A stretch of DNA of 64,000 nt from Mesobacillus maritimus (GTDB lineage Bacteria > Bacillota > Bacilli > Bacillales > Cytobacillaceae): assembly GCF_023715205.1 (NCBI RefSeq), contig NZ_JAMBNR010000003.1, positions 1 to 64,000 on the forward strand, given 5' to 3'. Below are positions 26,921-38,813 of this stretch, piece after piece. Position 1 is the stretch's first letter. Each line of letters starts with the position of its first letter. The notes beneath the pieces are model-generated. The model saw only the letters and a list, made by a program, of their open reading frames with translations, did no database searches and was not told where the DNA came from. Made by a program: the position numbers and the translations under genes.

Positions 26921-28288
26921 TCATTGTAATTCTGACAGTTTCTTCCTTAATAAATCACGGAGGAACTCAGGCAAGAAATATTTTTTCGTTTCCGAGCGAA
27001 ATATCTCTGGGAAAAATCGTCCAAATGTAAACATATCAGGAATCGCAACGGTGTAGAGTTTTTTATTGTCGAGCGGCTTATCAGAAATATAGATATCTCT
27101 ATTTGAGTCAGAATTGAAGGTAACACCTTCATAAACAAAGTTCCCCATTACCGTGCCTCTAAAACCCAATCCTTTAACCTGAAGATGTGGCCATTTCTCA
27201 TCTTTTGTTTGCAGTAAGACTTCTTTTAATTCCGCCCCTGTTAATTGAACTGTACAAGGATTTATGGGATGCGGACAAATCGAGAGCAAATCATAATTTG
27301 TTACAATCCCCTTATCTAAACCGTTCAGGAGCAAGCCTGCATTAAGAAATGCACAATCGGCTTCACACCACTCCTTTAACGTTTTGCATAAAAGACTTGC
27401 GAGCGGTGATTCTTCAAAATGCTTTGATTCAATTGGTTTGGGTAAATTGGCTACCGGCTCTTCGAGTAAACTTTTTCCTGATGCATACAGTCTCTCGATC
27501 ATTTCGTCTTCTTTATCAACTGGATCCCAATCATTCATGTCATATAAGACTGCTTTTTTTGAAATCACTTGTTTCTTATTTTCGTCCACTTCAATCACAA
27601 CATGACCAGTAAACTGACCAAACTTTCCTGCTGCACCTAAGAGTGTTTCTCCCACAATCTTCCCTTCATGAAGGATATGATGTGTATGTGCACCAAGGAC
27701 TAAATCAATCTCGGGAAACCTTTCGCCAATTCTTTCATCATCGTGGATTCCTAGATGGGAGAGAAGAATATTTACATCGGTTTTCCCGTCTAAATCATTT
27801 AGGCAATATTGCAATTCTTCGAATGGGTCAGTAACTTTCCAACCTAATAGGTCATAGAAATGAGCAAAATTTACGGTAAGTCCAATTACGCCTATTCTTA
27901 ATCCTTTATTCGTTGTATAAATTTCTGTAGGCTGTGCCCATTTGGGCCTAGTTCCATCTTTTCGATATAAATTAGCCACAAGGACTTTAAATTTTCTATT
28001 TTCGTACATCTGGTCCAAATCATCATAAGAGAGAGTTATTCCCTCATTATTTCCAAAGGTTACTGCATCATAGCCTGCCGCATTTAATAGATCACAATTC
28101 CCTTTGCCTCGAGTAGCATCTGATAATGGATGCCATCGATCCATATGATCACCTATATCAAAAAGAAGGACTTGGTCTCCCTCTTTTTCATGCCATTTTC
28201 TCCGTTCGGTAACCAATTGGTGGATTCTTGGCCAATGTTCAAAATGACTATGTAAATCGTTTGTGTGGTAAATATGGAGTACTTCCAT
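26921..28288 (-). CDS. yunD: YunD, 5'-nucleotidase/UshA-type metallophosphoesterase
   Basis: The 455-residue protein has an N-terminal calcineurin-like domain: HTNDLHSHFEH (8-18), FDIGDHMDRW (43-52), GNNEG (79-83), LSHLGIHDDERIG near 176 and GAHTHHIL near 196. A C-terminal 5'-nucleotidase domain spans about 300-455. No signal peptide is seen, so it is cytosolic, unlike UshA. The usual GNHE motif reads GNNE, a loss of the conserved His. ATG at 28288 is preferred over GTG at 28294 because of spacing to AAGGA. Confidence 0.88.
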   Translation of the reverse strand: MEVLHIYHTNDLHSHFEHWPRIHQLVTERRKWHEKEGDQVLLFDIGDHMDRWHPLSDATRGKGNCDLLNAAGYDAVTFGNNEGITLSYDDLDQMYENRKFKVLVANLYRKDGTRPKWAQPTEIYTTNKGLRIGVIGLTVNFAHFYDLLGWKVTDPFEELQYCLNDLDGKTDVNILLSHLGIHDDERIGERFPEIDLVLGAHTHHILHEGKIVGETLLGAAGKFGQFTGHVVIEVDENKKQVISKKAVLYDMNDWDPVDKEDEMIERLYASGKSLLEEPVANLPKPIESKHFEESPLASLLCKTLKEWCEADCAFLNAGLLLNGLDKGIVTNYDLLSICPHPINPCTVQLTGAELKEVLLQTKDEKWPHLQVKGLGFRGTVMGNFVYEGVTFNSDSNRDIYISDKPLDNKKLYTVAIPDMFTFGRFFPEIFRSETKKYFLPEFLRDLLRKKLSELQ

Positions 28289-28441
28289 TCTCACTCATTC
28301 CTTTTCTAAAGCTCTTTCTCAACCTTTCATGCTATTTTAATGCAGTTAACTGAATACATACAGTCAATATTTGCATCAAAGAGCCTGCAAATTTACTTTA
28401 ATATGACAAATGGCAGTTAAGTCAGTAATAATAGCACTCTT

Positions 28442-29284
28442 TTAAAACAAGTCCAATTGTCGCGGGTTTAAGTCATTATATTCAATCCCCAATAATTCAA
28501 TCATTTCCTGTGCATTATCTGCAGCGTCTCCACCTGAGTTATTATTAAAAAGAACAAATACATTATTTACTTTTTGTTCGAGTTGCTTTACCCGAACTGC
28601 CCATTCTTTTAATTCTTTTTCATTATAACGGTAAAGATAACGAACCTCACGCCAATTATCACCTGTTTTCTTATTCCAGCCTGCAACATTCCGCCCATGG
28701 AATCGAACCAAAACTTGGTCTTTCGTCGTTGTCTCTAATACAGTCGGGATTGACCCACTACCTGCTTGGGGTTCATCACAAATACTGTGAACCCACTTTT
28801 CCTTTTCCATAAACTGTAGCGTTTTTTCTTTCATTCCAGCCTGAAACCAGGATTGATGACGAAATTCAAGTGCACAAGGAATCTCCCCCATTTCCTTACG
28901 ACACCACCGCAAATAATGAACATTTTCGCGTTTACAATCAAACCATGGGGGAAATTGAAATAGAACCATCGCTAATTTCCCGGCCTCTTGATAGGGTTTT
29001 AGGGATTCGCGATAGGCATTAAACATCTCATGTTTGTCCTGAAATGGAATCTCTCCACGTTGGTGCCCTGTCATTCCTTGGTATGCCTTTACGATAAATT
29101 GAAACGTCGAAGGTGTATCAGCGACCCAACGCTCCGCATTTTTAACAGGTTGGATTGCGTAAAAGGAAGCATCTACTTCAACCACTGGAAAATAACTTGA
29201 ATACTCTTTTAATTTATCTCGAGCCGGGGTATTCCCATATAGGCTGTCATGGTCTCCCCAGCCTGTTAAACCAATCGTAATCAT
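28442..29284 (-). CDS. yunF: YunF, DUF72 family TIM-barrel protein
   Basis: The 280-residue DUF72 protein opens MITIGLTGWGDHDSLYG and continues with YSSYFPVVEVDASFYAIQP near 30-48, LAMVLFQFPPWFDCKREN near 110-127 and CALEFRHQSW near 140. It ends with FVLFNNNSGGDAADNAQEM, a typical DUF72 close. Enzymatic function is unknown, although the family adopts a barrel like sugar-phosphate isomerases or endonuclease IV. GGAGGT is 5 bases before the ATG at 29284, so codons upstream to 29296 are not used. Confidence 0.88.
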   Translation of the reverse strand: MITIGLTGWGDHDSLYGNTPARDKLKEYSSYFPVVEVDASFYAIQPVKNAERWVADTPSTFQFIVKAYQGMTGHQRGEIPFQDKHEMFNAYRESLKPYQEAGKLAMVLFQFPPWFDCKRENVHYLRWCRKEMGEIPCALEFRHQSWFQAGMKEKTLQFMEKEKWVHSICDEPQAGSGSIPTVLETTTKDQVLVRFHGRNVAGWNKKTGDNWREVRYLYRYNEKELKEWAVRVKQLEQKVNNVFVLFNNNSGGDAADNAQEMIELLGIEYNDLNPRQLDLF

Positions 29285-29360
29285 CATAACCTCCAATATG
29301 TATATGATAGCATAATCCTACTTTTCCATCATAATGACTGAACTCCTGTAAGTTAATATG

Positions 29361-29394
29361 AAAAAGCCACTTACATCAACGTAAGCGGCCTTTT
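29361..29394 (-). terminator. Terminator of the suf operon
   Basis: A 14-bp stem (AAAAAGCCACTTAC against GTAAGCGGCCTTTT, one G-U pair and slight mismatch) with a 6-base loop and a T run on the minus strand lies 18 bp past the sufB stop. Confidence 0.8.
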
Positions 29395-29411
29395 CAATAA
29401 GCATATTAACA

Positions 29412-30809
29412 TTAACCGATTGAACCTTCCATTTCGAACTTGATCAAACGGTTCATTTCAACTGCGTATTCCATTGGTAATTCCTTCGTAAATGGCTCAA
29501 TGAAGCCCATAACAATCATCTCAGTTGCTTCTTCTTCTGAAATACCACGACTCATCAAGTAGAAGAGTTGTTCTTCAGAAACCTTAGAAACCTTCGCTTC
29601 ATGCTCAAGTGAAATATTGTCATTTAAGATTTCATTGTAAGGAATTGTATCAGATGTTGAGCTATTATCCATAATCAAAGTATCACACTCAATGTTAGAG
29701 CGCGCACCATGCGCCTTACGTCCAAAATGAACGATACCACGATAAGTTACCTTACCACCCTGTTTAGAGATGGATTTAGAAACAATTGTGGAAGAAGTGT
29801 TTGGTGCAAGGTGAATCATTTTCGCCCCTGCATCCTGATGCTGTCCTTTTCCTGCAAGAGCAATTGAAAGAGTCATTCCTCTTGCTCCTTCGCCTTTAAG
29901 GATAACAGCTGGATACTTCATCGTTAGTTTCGAACCGATATTTCCGTCGATCCATTCCATTGTCGCATTTGCTTCACAAACTGCACGTTTTGTAACTAAG
30001 TTATATACATTGTTCGCCCAGTTTTGGATAGTTGTATAACGGCAATACGCATCTTTCTTGATGATGATTTCAACAACCGCACTGTGTAGTGAGTTTGTTG
30101 TATAAACTGGTGCCGTACAACCTTCAACATAATGCACATGCGCACCTTCATCAACGATAATGAGCGTACGTTCGAACTGTCCCATGTTTTCAGAGTTAAT
30201 ACGGAAATAAGCTTGTAAAGGTGTTTCAACCTTAATTCCCTTTGGAACATAAATAAATGATCCACCAGACCAAACTGCAGAGTTTAACGCAGCAAATTTA
30301 TTATCAGTTGGCGGAATAACCTTTGCCCAATGCTCACGGAAAATATCTTCATTTTCTTTTAAAGCAGAGTCTGTATCCTTGAAGACAATTCCTTGTGCTT
30401 CTAAATCTTCCTTCATGTTATGGTAAACAACTTCAGATTCGTACTGCGCAGAAACACCAGCTAAATACTTTTGTTCTGCTTCTGGAATCCCAAGTTTATC
30501 AAATGTACGTTTGATTTCTTCTGGGACTTCATCCCATGATTTCTCTGACTTCTCTGAAGGCTTTACATAATATGTGATTTCATCAAAGTTTAAAGAATTT
30601 AAATCTCCGCCCCATTGTGGCATTGGCATTTTGTAGAAATGCTCTAAAGACTTTAAACGGAAATCAAGCATCCATTGAGGCTCTTCTTTCATTTTGGAAA
30701 TCTCTTCAACGATTTCACGAGTCAACCCTCGTTTTGATCGGAAGATGGAAACGTCTTTATCGGCAAAGCCATATTTATAATCACCGATCTCAGGCATTTT
30801 TTTAGCCAT
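29412..30809 (-). CDS. sufB: Fe-S cluster assembly scaffold SufB
   Basis: SufB forms the SufBC2D scaffold on which Fe-S clusters are built. Its 465 residues contain [19 protein letters not shown] near 180-198, the family beta-helix, and a late cysteine in [20 protein letters not shown] near 392-411. The frame is open to 30851, but TGGAGG is 9 bases before the ATG at 30809 ([11 protein letters not shown]). It is the last gene of sufC-D-S-U-B. Confidence 0.97.
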   Translation of the reverse strand: MAKKMPEIGDYKYGFADKDVSIFRSKRGLTREIVEEISKMKEEPQWMLDFRLKSLEHFYKMPMPQWGGDLNSLNFDEITYYVKPSEKSEKSWDEVPEEIKRTFDKLGIPEAEQKYLAGVSAQYESEVVYHNMKEDLEAQGIVFKDTDSALKENEDIFREHWAKVIPPTDNKFAALNSAVWSGGSFIYVPKGIKVETPLQAYFRINSENMGQFERTLIIVDEGAHVHYVEGCTAPVYTTNSLHSAVVEIIIKKDAYCRYTTIQNWANNVYNLVTKRAVCEANATMEWIDGNIGSKLTMKYPAVILKGEGARGMTLSIALAGKGQHQDAGAKMIHLAPNTSSTIVSKSISKQGGKVTYRGIVHFGRKAHGARSNIECDTLIMDNSSTSDTIPYNEILNDNISLEHEAKVSKVSEEQLFYLMSRGISEEEATEMIVMGFIEPFTKELPMEYAVEMNRLIKFEMEGSIG

Positions 30810-30897
30810 CGTCGAATTCCTCCATTTCATTGGAGCAGTTAAAGCTAACACTGCTCCTGTTTATTATCCACAAGACTCCTGACATTTATCTCTGTCT

Positions 30898-33858
<2,961 letters not shown>

Positions 33859-33877
33859 ATTGATCCTCCCCTAGTGC

Positions 33878-34663
33878 TTACGCTTCTTGCCCAACGGTTT
33901 CGTCTTCAATACCAAGTTCTTGTTTAATCCAGTCATATCCCTCTGCCTCTAAGCGCTGAGCCAATTCTGGTCCTCCAGATTTCACAACACGACCTTGCAT
34001 CATAACATGCACGTGATCAGGCGTGATGTAGTTAAGCAAACGCTGATAGTGTGTAATGATTAGGCAACCAAAGTCTTCTCCGCGCATTTCGTTGATTCCT
34101 TTTGAAACAACTTTCAACGCATCGATATCAAGACCAGAGTCGATCTCATCAAGAATCGCAATTTTTGGCTCGATCATCATCATTTGAAGGATTTCATTAC
34201 GTTTCTTTTCTCCACCAGAGAAACCTTCGTTCAAGTAACGCTGCGCCATGTTTGGATCCATTTCTAGGAATTCCATTTGCTTATCCATTGTACGGATAAA
34301 CTTCATTAAAGAAATTTCCTGTCCTTCTTCACGACGGCTGTTGATAGCTGAACGTAAGAAATCGGCATTTGTTACCCCACTGATTTCACTTGGATATTGC
34401 ATTGCTAGGAATAAACCTGCACGCGCTCTTTCGTCAACTTCCATCTCCAACACATTTTCACCATCTAATGTAACGCTTCCGCTTGTTACCTCGTATTTTG
34501 GATGTCCCATAATCGCAGATGATAATGTTGATTTACCTGTACCGTTAGGTCCCATGATGGCATGAATTTCGCCACCTTTGATTTCTAGGTTGACACCTTT
34601 TAGAATTTCTTTTCCTTCAATCTCAACATGAAGGTCTTTAATTGATAATACAGATCCACCCAT
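33878..34663 (-). CDS. sufC: Fe-S cluster assembly ATPase SufC
   Basis: The 261-residue soluble ABC-type ATPase has Walker A GPNGTGKSTLSSA (38-50), signature EGFSGGEKKRNEIL near 147-160, Walker B KIAILDEIDSGLDID and a switch His in LIITHYQRLL. ATP binding remodels the SufBD scaffold. It is the first gene of the operon, with ATG at 34663 behind ACGGAGGTAG and a good promoter 70 bp upstream. Confidence 0.97.
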   Translation of the reverse strand: MGGSVLSIKDLHVEIEGKEILKGVNLEIKGGEIHAIMGPNGTGKSTLSSAIMGHPKYEVTSGSVTLDGENVLEMEVDERARAGLFLAMQYPSEISGVTNADFLRSAINSRREEGQEISLMKFIRTMDKQMEFLEMDPNMAQRYLNEGFSGGEKKRNEILQMMMIEPKIAILDEIDSGLDIDALKVVSKGINEMRGEDFGCLIITHYQRLLNYITPDHVHVMMQGRVVKSGGPELAQRLEAEGYDWIKQELGIEDETVGQEA

Positions 34664-34728
34664 AATCGCTACCTCCGTTAGTAAAAAAAGATATTAACCA
34701 ATATATAATCGGATAATCCTATATTCTC

Positions 34729-34757
34729 ATTTTATTCTCATTACAATCTTATAACAA
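34729..34757 (-). promoter_or_regulatory. SigA-type promoter of the suf operon
   Basis: On the minus strand: TTGTTA, 17-bp spacer, TAAAAT. The predicted start is near 34722, about 60 bases before sufC. No Fur box was recognised here, unlike the siderophore locus. Confidence 0.7.
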
Positions 34758-34818
34758 ATTAAAACTGTGTGCAACTGTTTAACCAGCTAGATATTATACT
34801 AAAAAAGAAACAAAGAAT

Positions 34819-34846
34819 CCTCTCTTATATTTAGCAAAGAGAGAGG
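34819..34846 (-). terminator. Weak hairpin upstream of suf promoter
   Basis: The stem CCTCTC/GAGAGG (with possible extension) is followed on the minus strand by a T-rich run. It may prevent read-through into suf. The stretch 34847-34961 contains nothing I can identify. Confidence 0.4.
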
Positions 34847-34961
34847 CTTTCATGTATTAGTATAACACGTATTCAACCGTTTTCCCTAAAGCAAACACGG
34901 CATCCTAAAAGCCCTATTCCTAGCCTAATCAAAAGGTAGAGTGGGCCTACAATAATAAAAC

Positions 34962-34988
34962 AGACCAGTGCTCTGATCACACTGGTCT
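34962..34988 (-). terminator. Terminator of the 56-residue orphan gene
   Basis: A perfect 9-bp stem AGACCAGTG/CACTGGTCT with a 9-base loop is followed on the minus strand by GTTTTATTATTG. It starts 13 bp after the small gene's stop codon. Confidence 0.75.
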
Positions 34989-35001
34989 AAACGATTAGCT
35001 A

Positions 35002-35172
35002 TTAGCCTAGGAGTTTCCTGTCTTTATCAGCTACAATCCGTTGACTTTTCAGATAATCCAGTTCACGTCTTTTTTCAACCTTCATTCTTAGTTTGTGCTT
35101 TAAACAATAGACTTCATAGCCTATTCCATGGGCTTTATACATAGCTTTTTCCATTTCACTCGTGTAGTTCAT
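35002..35172 (-). CDS. Small basic protein of unknown function (56 aa)
   Basis: The frame reads MNYTSEMEKAMYKAHGIGYE, then VYCLKHKLRMKVEKRREL and DYLKSQRIVADKDRKLLG. It is Lys/Arg-rich, predicted helical, and has one Cys. A good terminator follows it, supporting expression. The ATG at 35172 lacks a close Shine-Dalgarno; GGAAGGG stands 6 bases before an in-frame ATT 15 bases earlier, so the true start is unsure. I recognise no family. Confidence 0.55.
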   Translation of the reverse strand: MNYTSEMEKAMYKAHGIGYEVYCLKHKLRMKVEKRRELDYLKSQRIVADKDRKLLG

Positions 35173-35208
35173 ATGAAGATGATTAATAAATAACCCTTCC
35201 CTTCATTT

Positions 35209-35343
35209 TTACGCGTATCGCGTTTTTATGACATCTTTATCGTAACACTCTTTCTGTTCGACGCACAATGTCATCAAAGTTCGGGATTTCGCCGTGAGAT
35301 TATCTATAAAGCCTTCTCGTTCATGTAGCCCCTTCATTCGCAA
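35209..35343 (-). CDS. Possible Spo0E-like small protein
   Basis: A frame starting TTG (35343) or ATG (35337) reads MKGLHEREGFIDNLTAKSRT, then LMTLCVEQKECYDKDV. The pattern GLxxREGFxxxxTxxxSxxL recalls the Spo0E family of aspartyl-phosphate phosphatases, but the SQELD core is not kept and no ribosome binding site is clear. It may be a decayed gene or chance. Confidence 0.25.
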   Translation of the reverse strand: MRMKGLHEREGFIDNLTAKSRTLMTLCVEQKECYDKDVIKTRYA

Positions 35344-35363
35344 TATTTTTTCGATTTCCCCGC

Positions 35364-35750
35364 TTAATGCTGTGATTGACCTGAAGATGAAAGGTCATTA
35401 ATCGTGTCTTGCACTAGAGTAACAGCTTGACTCATCGCCGCTCCACCACCAAACGCTGCGGTAACACCTACTGCTTCTAGGATTTCTTCTTCTGTTGCTC
35501 CCTGATCTAAACATCCTTTTGTGTGATAAATGATGCAATATTCATCTTGTGCAAAAAGCGCTACACCTAAAGCAATCAGTTGTTTCTCTTTTTGCGAGAG
35601 TTTCCCTTCTTTGAAACATGCCTCTGTAAACGCATTATAATGTTTTGCGATTTCAGGCATTTTTTTGGTAAATACCCCTAAACCTTCTTTATATTCGAGC
35701 AACGCTGCTTCAGACATGTTATTCGCATCATTTTGATTTTGGTTTTCCAT
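35364..35750 (-). CDS. Carboxymuconolactone decarboxylase/AhpD-family protein (YurZ-like)
   Basis: The 128-residue, mostly helical protein has the CMD motif [20 protein letters not shown] near 67-86, containing a Cys and His as in EYCxxxH. AhpD-type members reduce peroxiredoxins through a CxxC pair; here only one Cys sits at that spot, with another in KGC. Redox function is plausible, not shown. GAGGAG lies 8 bases before the ATG at 35750. Confidence 0.82.
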   Translation of the reverse strand: MENQNQNDANNMSEAALLEYKEGLGVFTKKMPEIAKHYNAFTEACFKEGKLSQKEKQLIALGVALFAQDEYCIIYHTKGCLDQGATEEEILEAVGVTAAFGGGAAMSQAVTLVQDTINDLSSSGQSQH

Positions 35751-35840
35751 TCTAAACACTCCTCAAAGTTTAATCATAATCAGAGTTATTATGTTTGAAA
35801 GTCGAACCCGTTATGCGTAAATTCCCATAAATGGGAAAAA

Positions 35841-35862
35841 GCTGATCATAAAATTGATCAGC
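35841..35862 (-). terminator. Terminator of the metNPQ operon
   Basis: The stem GCTGATCA/TGATCAGC with a 6-base loop is followed by TTTTTCCC on the minus strand, 13 bp past the metQ stop. Confidence 0.8.
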
Positions 35863-35874
35863 TCTTAATCCACT

Positions 35875-36696
35875 CTATTCAGCTAGTAAAACCGCACCTG
35901 AATATTCATCTTCAATAAATTGTTTAATCTCATCTGATTTCAAGACCTCAACAAGTGCTTTTATTTCTTCACGATCTTTATCTTCAGAGCGTACAACAAT
36001 TAGGTTTGGAGGAACAACTTCGCTTTCCTCAAATGCAATGCCATCCTCAGCGGCATCCACGCCACCTTCTAGTGCATAGTTTCCATTAATAACAACCGCA
36101 TCCCCTTCTCCACTTTCAAACGAAGACGCCAATAATCTTGCTTCAATTAAAGTTGAGAAGTCGAGGTTTTTAGGGTTTTCAACAATATCGTCAACACGAG
36201 CGTTTTCGCCAACGCCTTCTTTTAATTTAATTAAGCCGGCTTTTTCAAAAATTGGTAAAATACGACCATGGTCACTCAATGAGTCACTCATAATAATCTT
36301 TGCCCCATCAGGTAGGTCTTCTAGACTGTCAAATTCTTTTGAGTAAATACCAATTGGCTCTTTATGGATTTCACCTACACTTACAAAATCAAAATCCTCA
36401 TTTTCTTCCATTTGTAATTCAAGATAACCAGGTGTTTGGAAATAGTTTGCATCTACTTCTTTGTCTCTTAGAGCAATATTAGGAATGATATAATCTGTGG
36501 CAACTTCGATTTTAAGGTCAATCCCTTTTTCCTCTAGTAACGGAGCAGCTGCTTCTAACACTTCCGCATGAGGTACAGCCGAAGCACTAACAACCAACTT
36601 CTTGTTTCCATCTTCATTTCCTTCTTCTCCTCCGCCGCAAGCAGCAAGAGCTAAAACCAATACAGATAAAAATAATGTACTTAATAATTTTTTCAT
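35875..36696 (-). CDS. metQ: Methionine ABC transporter substrate-binding lipoprotein
   Basis: The 273-residue NlpA/MetQ-family lipoprotein has signal MKKLLSTLFLSVLVLALAAC (lipobox Cys20) and an acidic linker. The binding domain has VVSASAVPHAEVLEAA near 34, DANYFQTPGYLE near 82 and VINGNYALEGG near 201. It binds methionine outside the membrane. The frame is open to 36753, but AGGAGG precedes the ATG at 36696. Confidence 0.95.
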   Translation of the reverse strand: MKKLLSTLFLSVLVLALAACGGGEEGNEDGNKKLVVSASAVPHAEVLEAAAPLLEEKGIDLKIEVATDYIIPNIALRDKEVDANYFQTPGYLELQMEENEDFDFVSVGEIHKEPIGIYSKEFDSLEDLPDGAKIIMSDSLSDHGRILPIFEKAGLIKLKEGVGENARVDDIVENPKNLDFSTLIEARLLASSFESGEGDAVVINGNYALEGGVDAAEDGIAFEESEVVPPNLIVVRSEDKDREEIKALVEVLKSDEIKQFIEDEYSGAVLLAE

Positions 36697-36715
36697 TTTT
36701 TTATTCCTCCTGTCA

Positions 36716-37381
36716 TTAACGTTTGTCTGTCTTCTTTGTAAAATAATCACCAATAAATTGGATAATAAAGACCAAAATTAAGATTGCAATGGTTGCCACT
36801 AAAGTAATTAATGGCCGATTTCGCTGGAACCCTTCGAGATACGCAAAATGGCCTAACCCGCCAGCTCCTATCACACCAGCCATCGCCGTAAAGCTAACAA
36901 GCGAAATGGTTGTAACCGTTAAGCCTGAGATTAATGCAGGCAAGGATTCCGGAATCAACACTTTAAAAATAATTTGAAAATGATTTGCCCCCATCGATTG
37001 CGCTGCCTCAATTACGCCTTTATCAATTTCGCGAAGGGCAATTTCAACCATCCTTGCATAAAATGGTGCTGCCCCGATAATAAGTGCCGGCAATGCGGCA
37101 TTCGCCCCTAACATGGAACCAACAAGTGCTCGCGTAAATGGAATTAAAAGCACAATTAATATGATAAACGGAATGGAGCGGAACACATTGACAAAAGCAG
37201 CGATCACAAAATTAATCAACCGGTTTTGCCATAGTCCCCCCTTACCTGTCAAGAATAAAAGCAAACCAAGAAGAAGACCAATAATAAAAGTTGCTACAAC
37301 TGATATGGATGTCATATAAATGGTTTCATTCGTAGCCTCAATTAGCTTATCCCATTTTATATCATTCAAAAACTCATCCAT
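36716..37381 (-). CDS. metP: Methionine ABC transporter permease
   Basis: The 221-residue, five-helix permease has the EAA loop EIALREIDKGVIEAAQSMGA near 115-134. It pairs with MetN for methionine import. Its ATG (37381) overlaps the end of metN by 8 bases, with GGAGGTGAT inside metN, so the two are coupled. Called metI in Gram-negatives. Confidence 0.94.
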   Translation of the reverse strand: MDEFLNDIKWDKLIEATNETIYMTSISVVATFIIGLLLGLLLFLTGKGGLWQNRLINFVIAAFVNVFRSIPFIILIVLLIPFTRALVGSMLGANAALPALIIGAAPFYARMVEIALREIDKGVIEAAQSMGANHFQIIFKVLIPESLPALISGLTVTTISLVSFTAMAGVIGAGGLGHFAYLEGFQRNRPLITLVATIAILILVFIIQFIGDYFTKKTDKR

Positions 37382-38399
37382 TCTCAATCACCTCCATACC
37401 TACTCCCTGGGAAGAGATATAGGAGATCGCCTTCTCGACTTCCCTTTCATCTCCATCAAGATGTATAAACAATGTTCCATAGGAACCATGTTGAGTTTGC
37501 GAAATTTTACCTTGGAGAATATTCACAGTTAGTTCGTATTGACGAATCAGCTCTGTAATGAGCGGTTGTTCAGCCGCCTCTCCAACAAAAGTTAATTGAA
37601 CAACTTGTCCATGTGGAAAGCGGTCCAGAAGATGGTCAATTGTGTCTCTTGTCTCTTCAGGTTCGGTAACTTGCTGTACAAACCTTTTAGTAATTGGTTG
37701 TTTAGGGTTTTTGAAAACCTCAAGAACCGGCCCTGATTCAACGATTTTCCCCGCCTCCATCACAGCAACACGATGACAAATTTTACGAATCACATGCATT
37801 TCATGTGTAATCAGTACAATGGTAAGACCTAATCGCTTATTTATATCCACAAGCAGTTCAAGAATGGAGTCCGTCGTCTGAGGATCCAATGCAGAAGTAG
37901 CTTCATCACATAAAAGTACTTGTGGGTTATTCGCTAATGCTCTAGCAATCCCAACCCTTTGCTTCTGTCCTCCACTTAGTTGTGAAGGAAAAGCCTTTTC
38001 ACGACCATCTAAGCCAACCAGTTGGATTAACTCCTTCACACGTTGATCACGCTTTGGTTTTGGTACACCTGCAATTTCTAATGGGAAAGCAATATTGTCA
38101 GCTACCGTTCTCGACCAAAGCAAATTAAAATGCTGAAAGATCATCGAAATTTCCTGACGCGCCTTACGAAGTTTAGCTCCTTTAATTTTAGAAACTTCCC
38201 TTCCTGCAACATTGATTGAACCAGTTGTTGGAATTTCAAGTCCATTCAACATCCGGATCAACGTACTCTTGCCAGCCCCACTATAACCAATTACACCAAA
38301 TATTTCTCCTTCATTTATTTCGAGATTGACATGATCAACCGCTTTTACTGCTCCACCTTTTGAATGATAGGTTTTAATAACATCTTTTATAGAAATCAA
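37374..38399 (-). CDS. metN: Methionine ABC transporter ATPase
   Basis: The 341-residue ATPase has Walker A GVIGYSGAGKSTLIRML near 36-52, signature PSQLSGGQKQRVGIARAL near 140, Walker B VLLCDEATSALDP, and a C-terminal NIL domain (about 265-341) that binds methionine for inhibition. The frame extends to 38438. GAGGGTGA seven bases before a TTG at 38399 gives MISIKDVIKTY and the standard 341-residue length. Confidence 0.95.
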   Translation of the reverse strand: MISIKDVIKTYHSKGGAVKAVDHVNLEINEGEIFGVIGYSGAGKSTLIRMLNGLEIPTTGSINVAGREVSKIKGAKLRKARQEISMIFQHFNLLWSRTVADNIAFPLEIAGVPKPKRDQRVKELIQLVGLDGREKAFPSQLSGGQKQRVGIARALANNPQVLLCDEATSALDPQTTDSILELLVDINKRLGLTIVLITHEMHVIRKICHRVAVMEAGKIVESGPVLEVFKNPKQPITKRFVQQVTEPEETRDTIDHLLDRFPHGQVVQLTFVGEAAEQPLITELIRQYELTVNILQGKISQTQHGSYGTLFIHLDGDEREVEKAISYISSQGVGMEVIENG

Positions 38400-38540
38400 T
38401 CGATGCTCACCCTCTTTATCCCAAATTTCCAAACCCACCTACTGTATCTTTTTAACTTTCAAGAAAGGTACAATTTTGAATAACCATAGCTTTTGTTTCC
38501 AACTAGGAAAACATTCAGTTCAAGGTTATCGAGGACACAA

Positions 38541-38709
38541 TAAAAGCCCTTCTGCATATGAGCAGAAAGGCGTAATAATGTTTATTTTTAACCTTCCCCT
38601 CATCTTTCAAAGCATATGCTTTGTGTGAATTGGCACCATTTCACTAGCAAAACTAACGACGGTTGCCGGGCTTCATCGGGCACTTCCCTCCACCTCTCTT
38701 GATAAGAGC
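38541..38709 (-). promoter_or_regulatory. SAM-I (S-box) riboswitch of metNPQ
   Basis: On the minus strand the leader has the S-box core: CTTATCAAGAGAGGTGGAGG, then GCCCGATGAAGCCCGGCAACC and the downstream GGTGCCAATTC element. An intrinsic terminator GCCTTTCTGC/GCAGAAGGGC with a T run is at 38541-38571. High S-adenosylmethionine should end transcription before metN. No other feature is visible in 38400-38540 or 38710-38813. Confidence 0.95.
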
Positions 38710-38813
38710 AATTGTATTAAATTTTGATAGTATTGTGAGTCTCTATTAATGAAAGTGATTTTACCATGGATAGATTAGAGTGTCAATTGATTCTAAATTA
38801 TTATTAATCTTTG

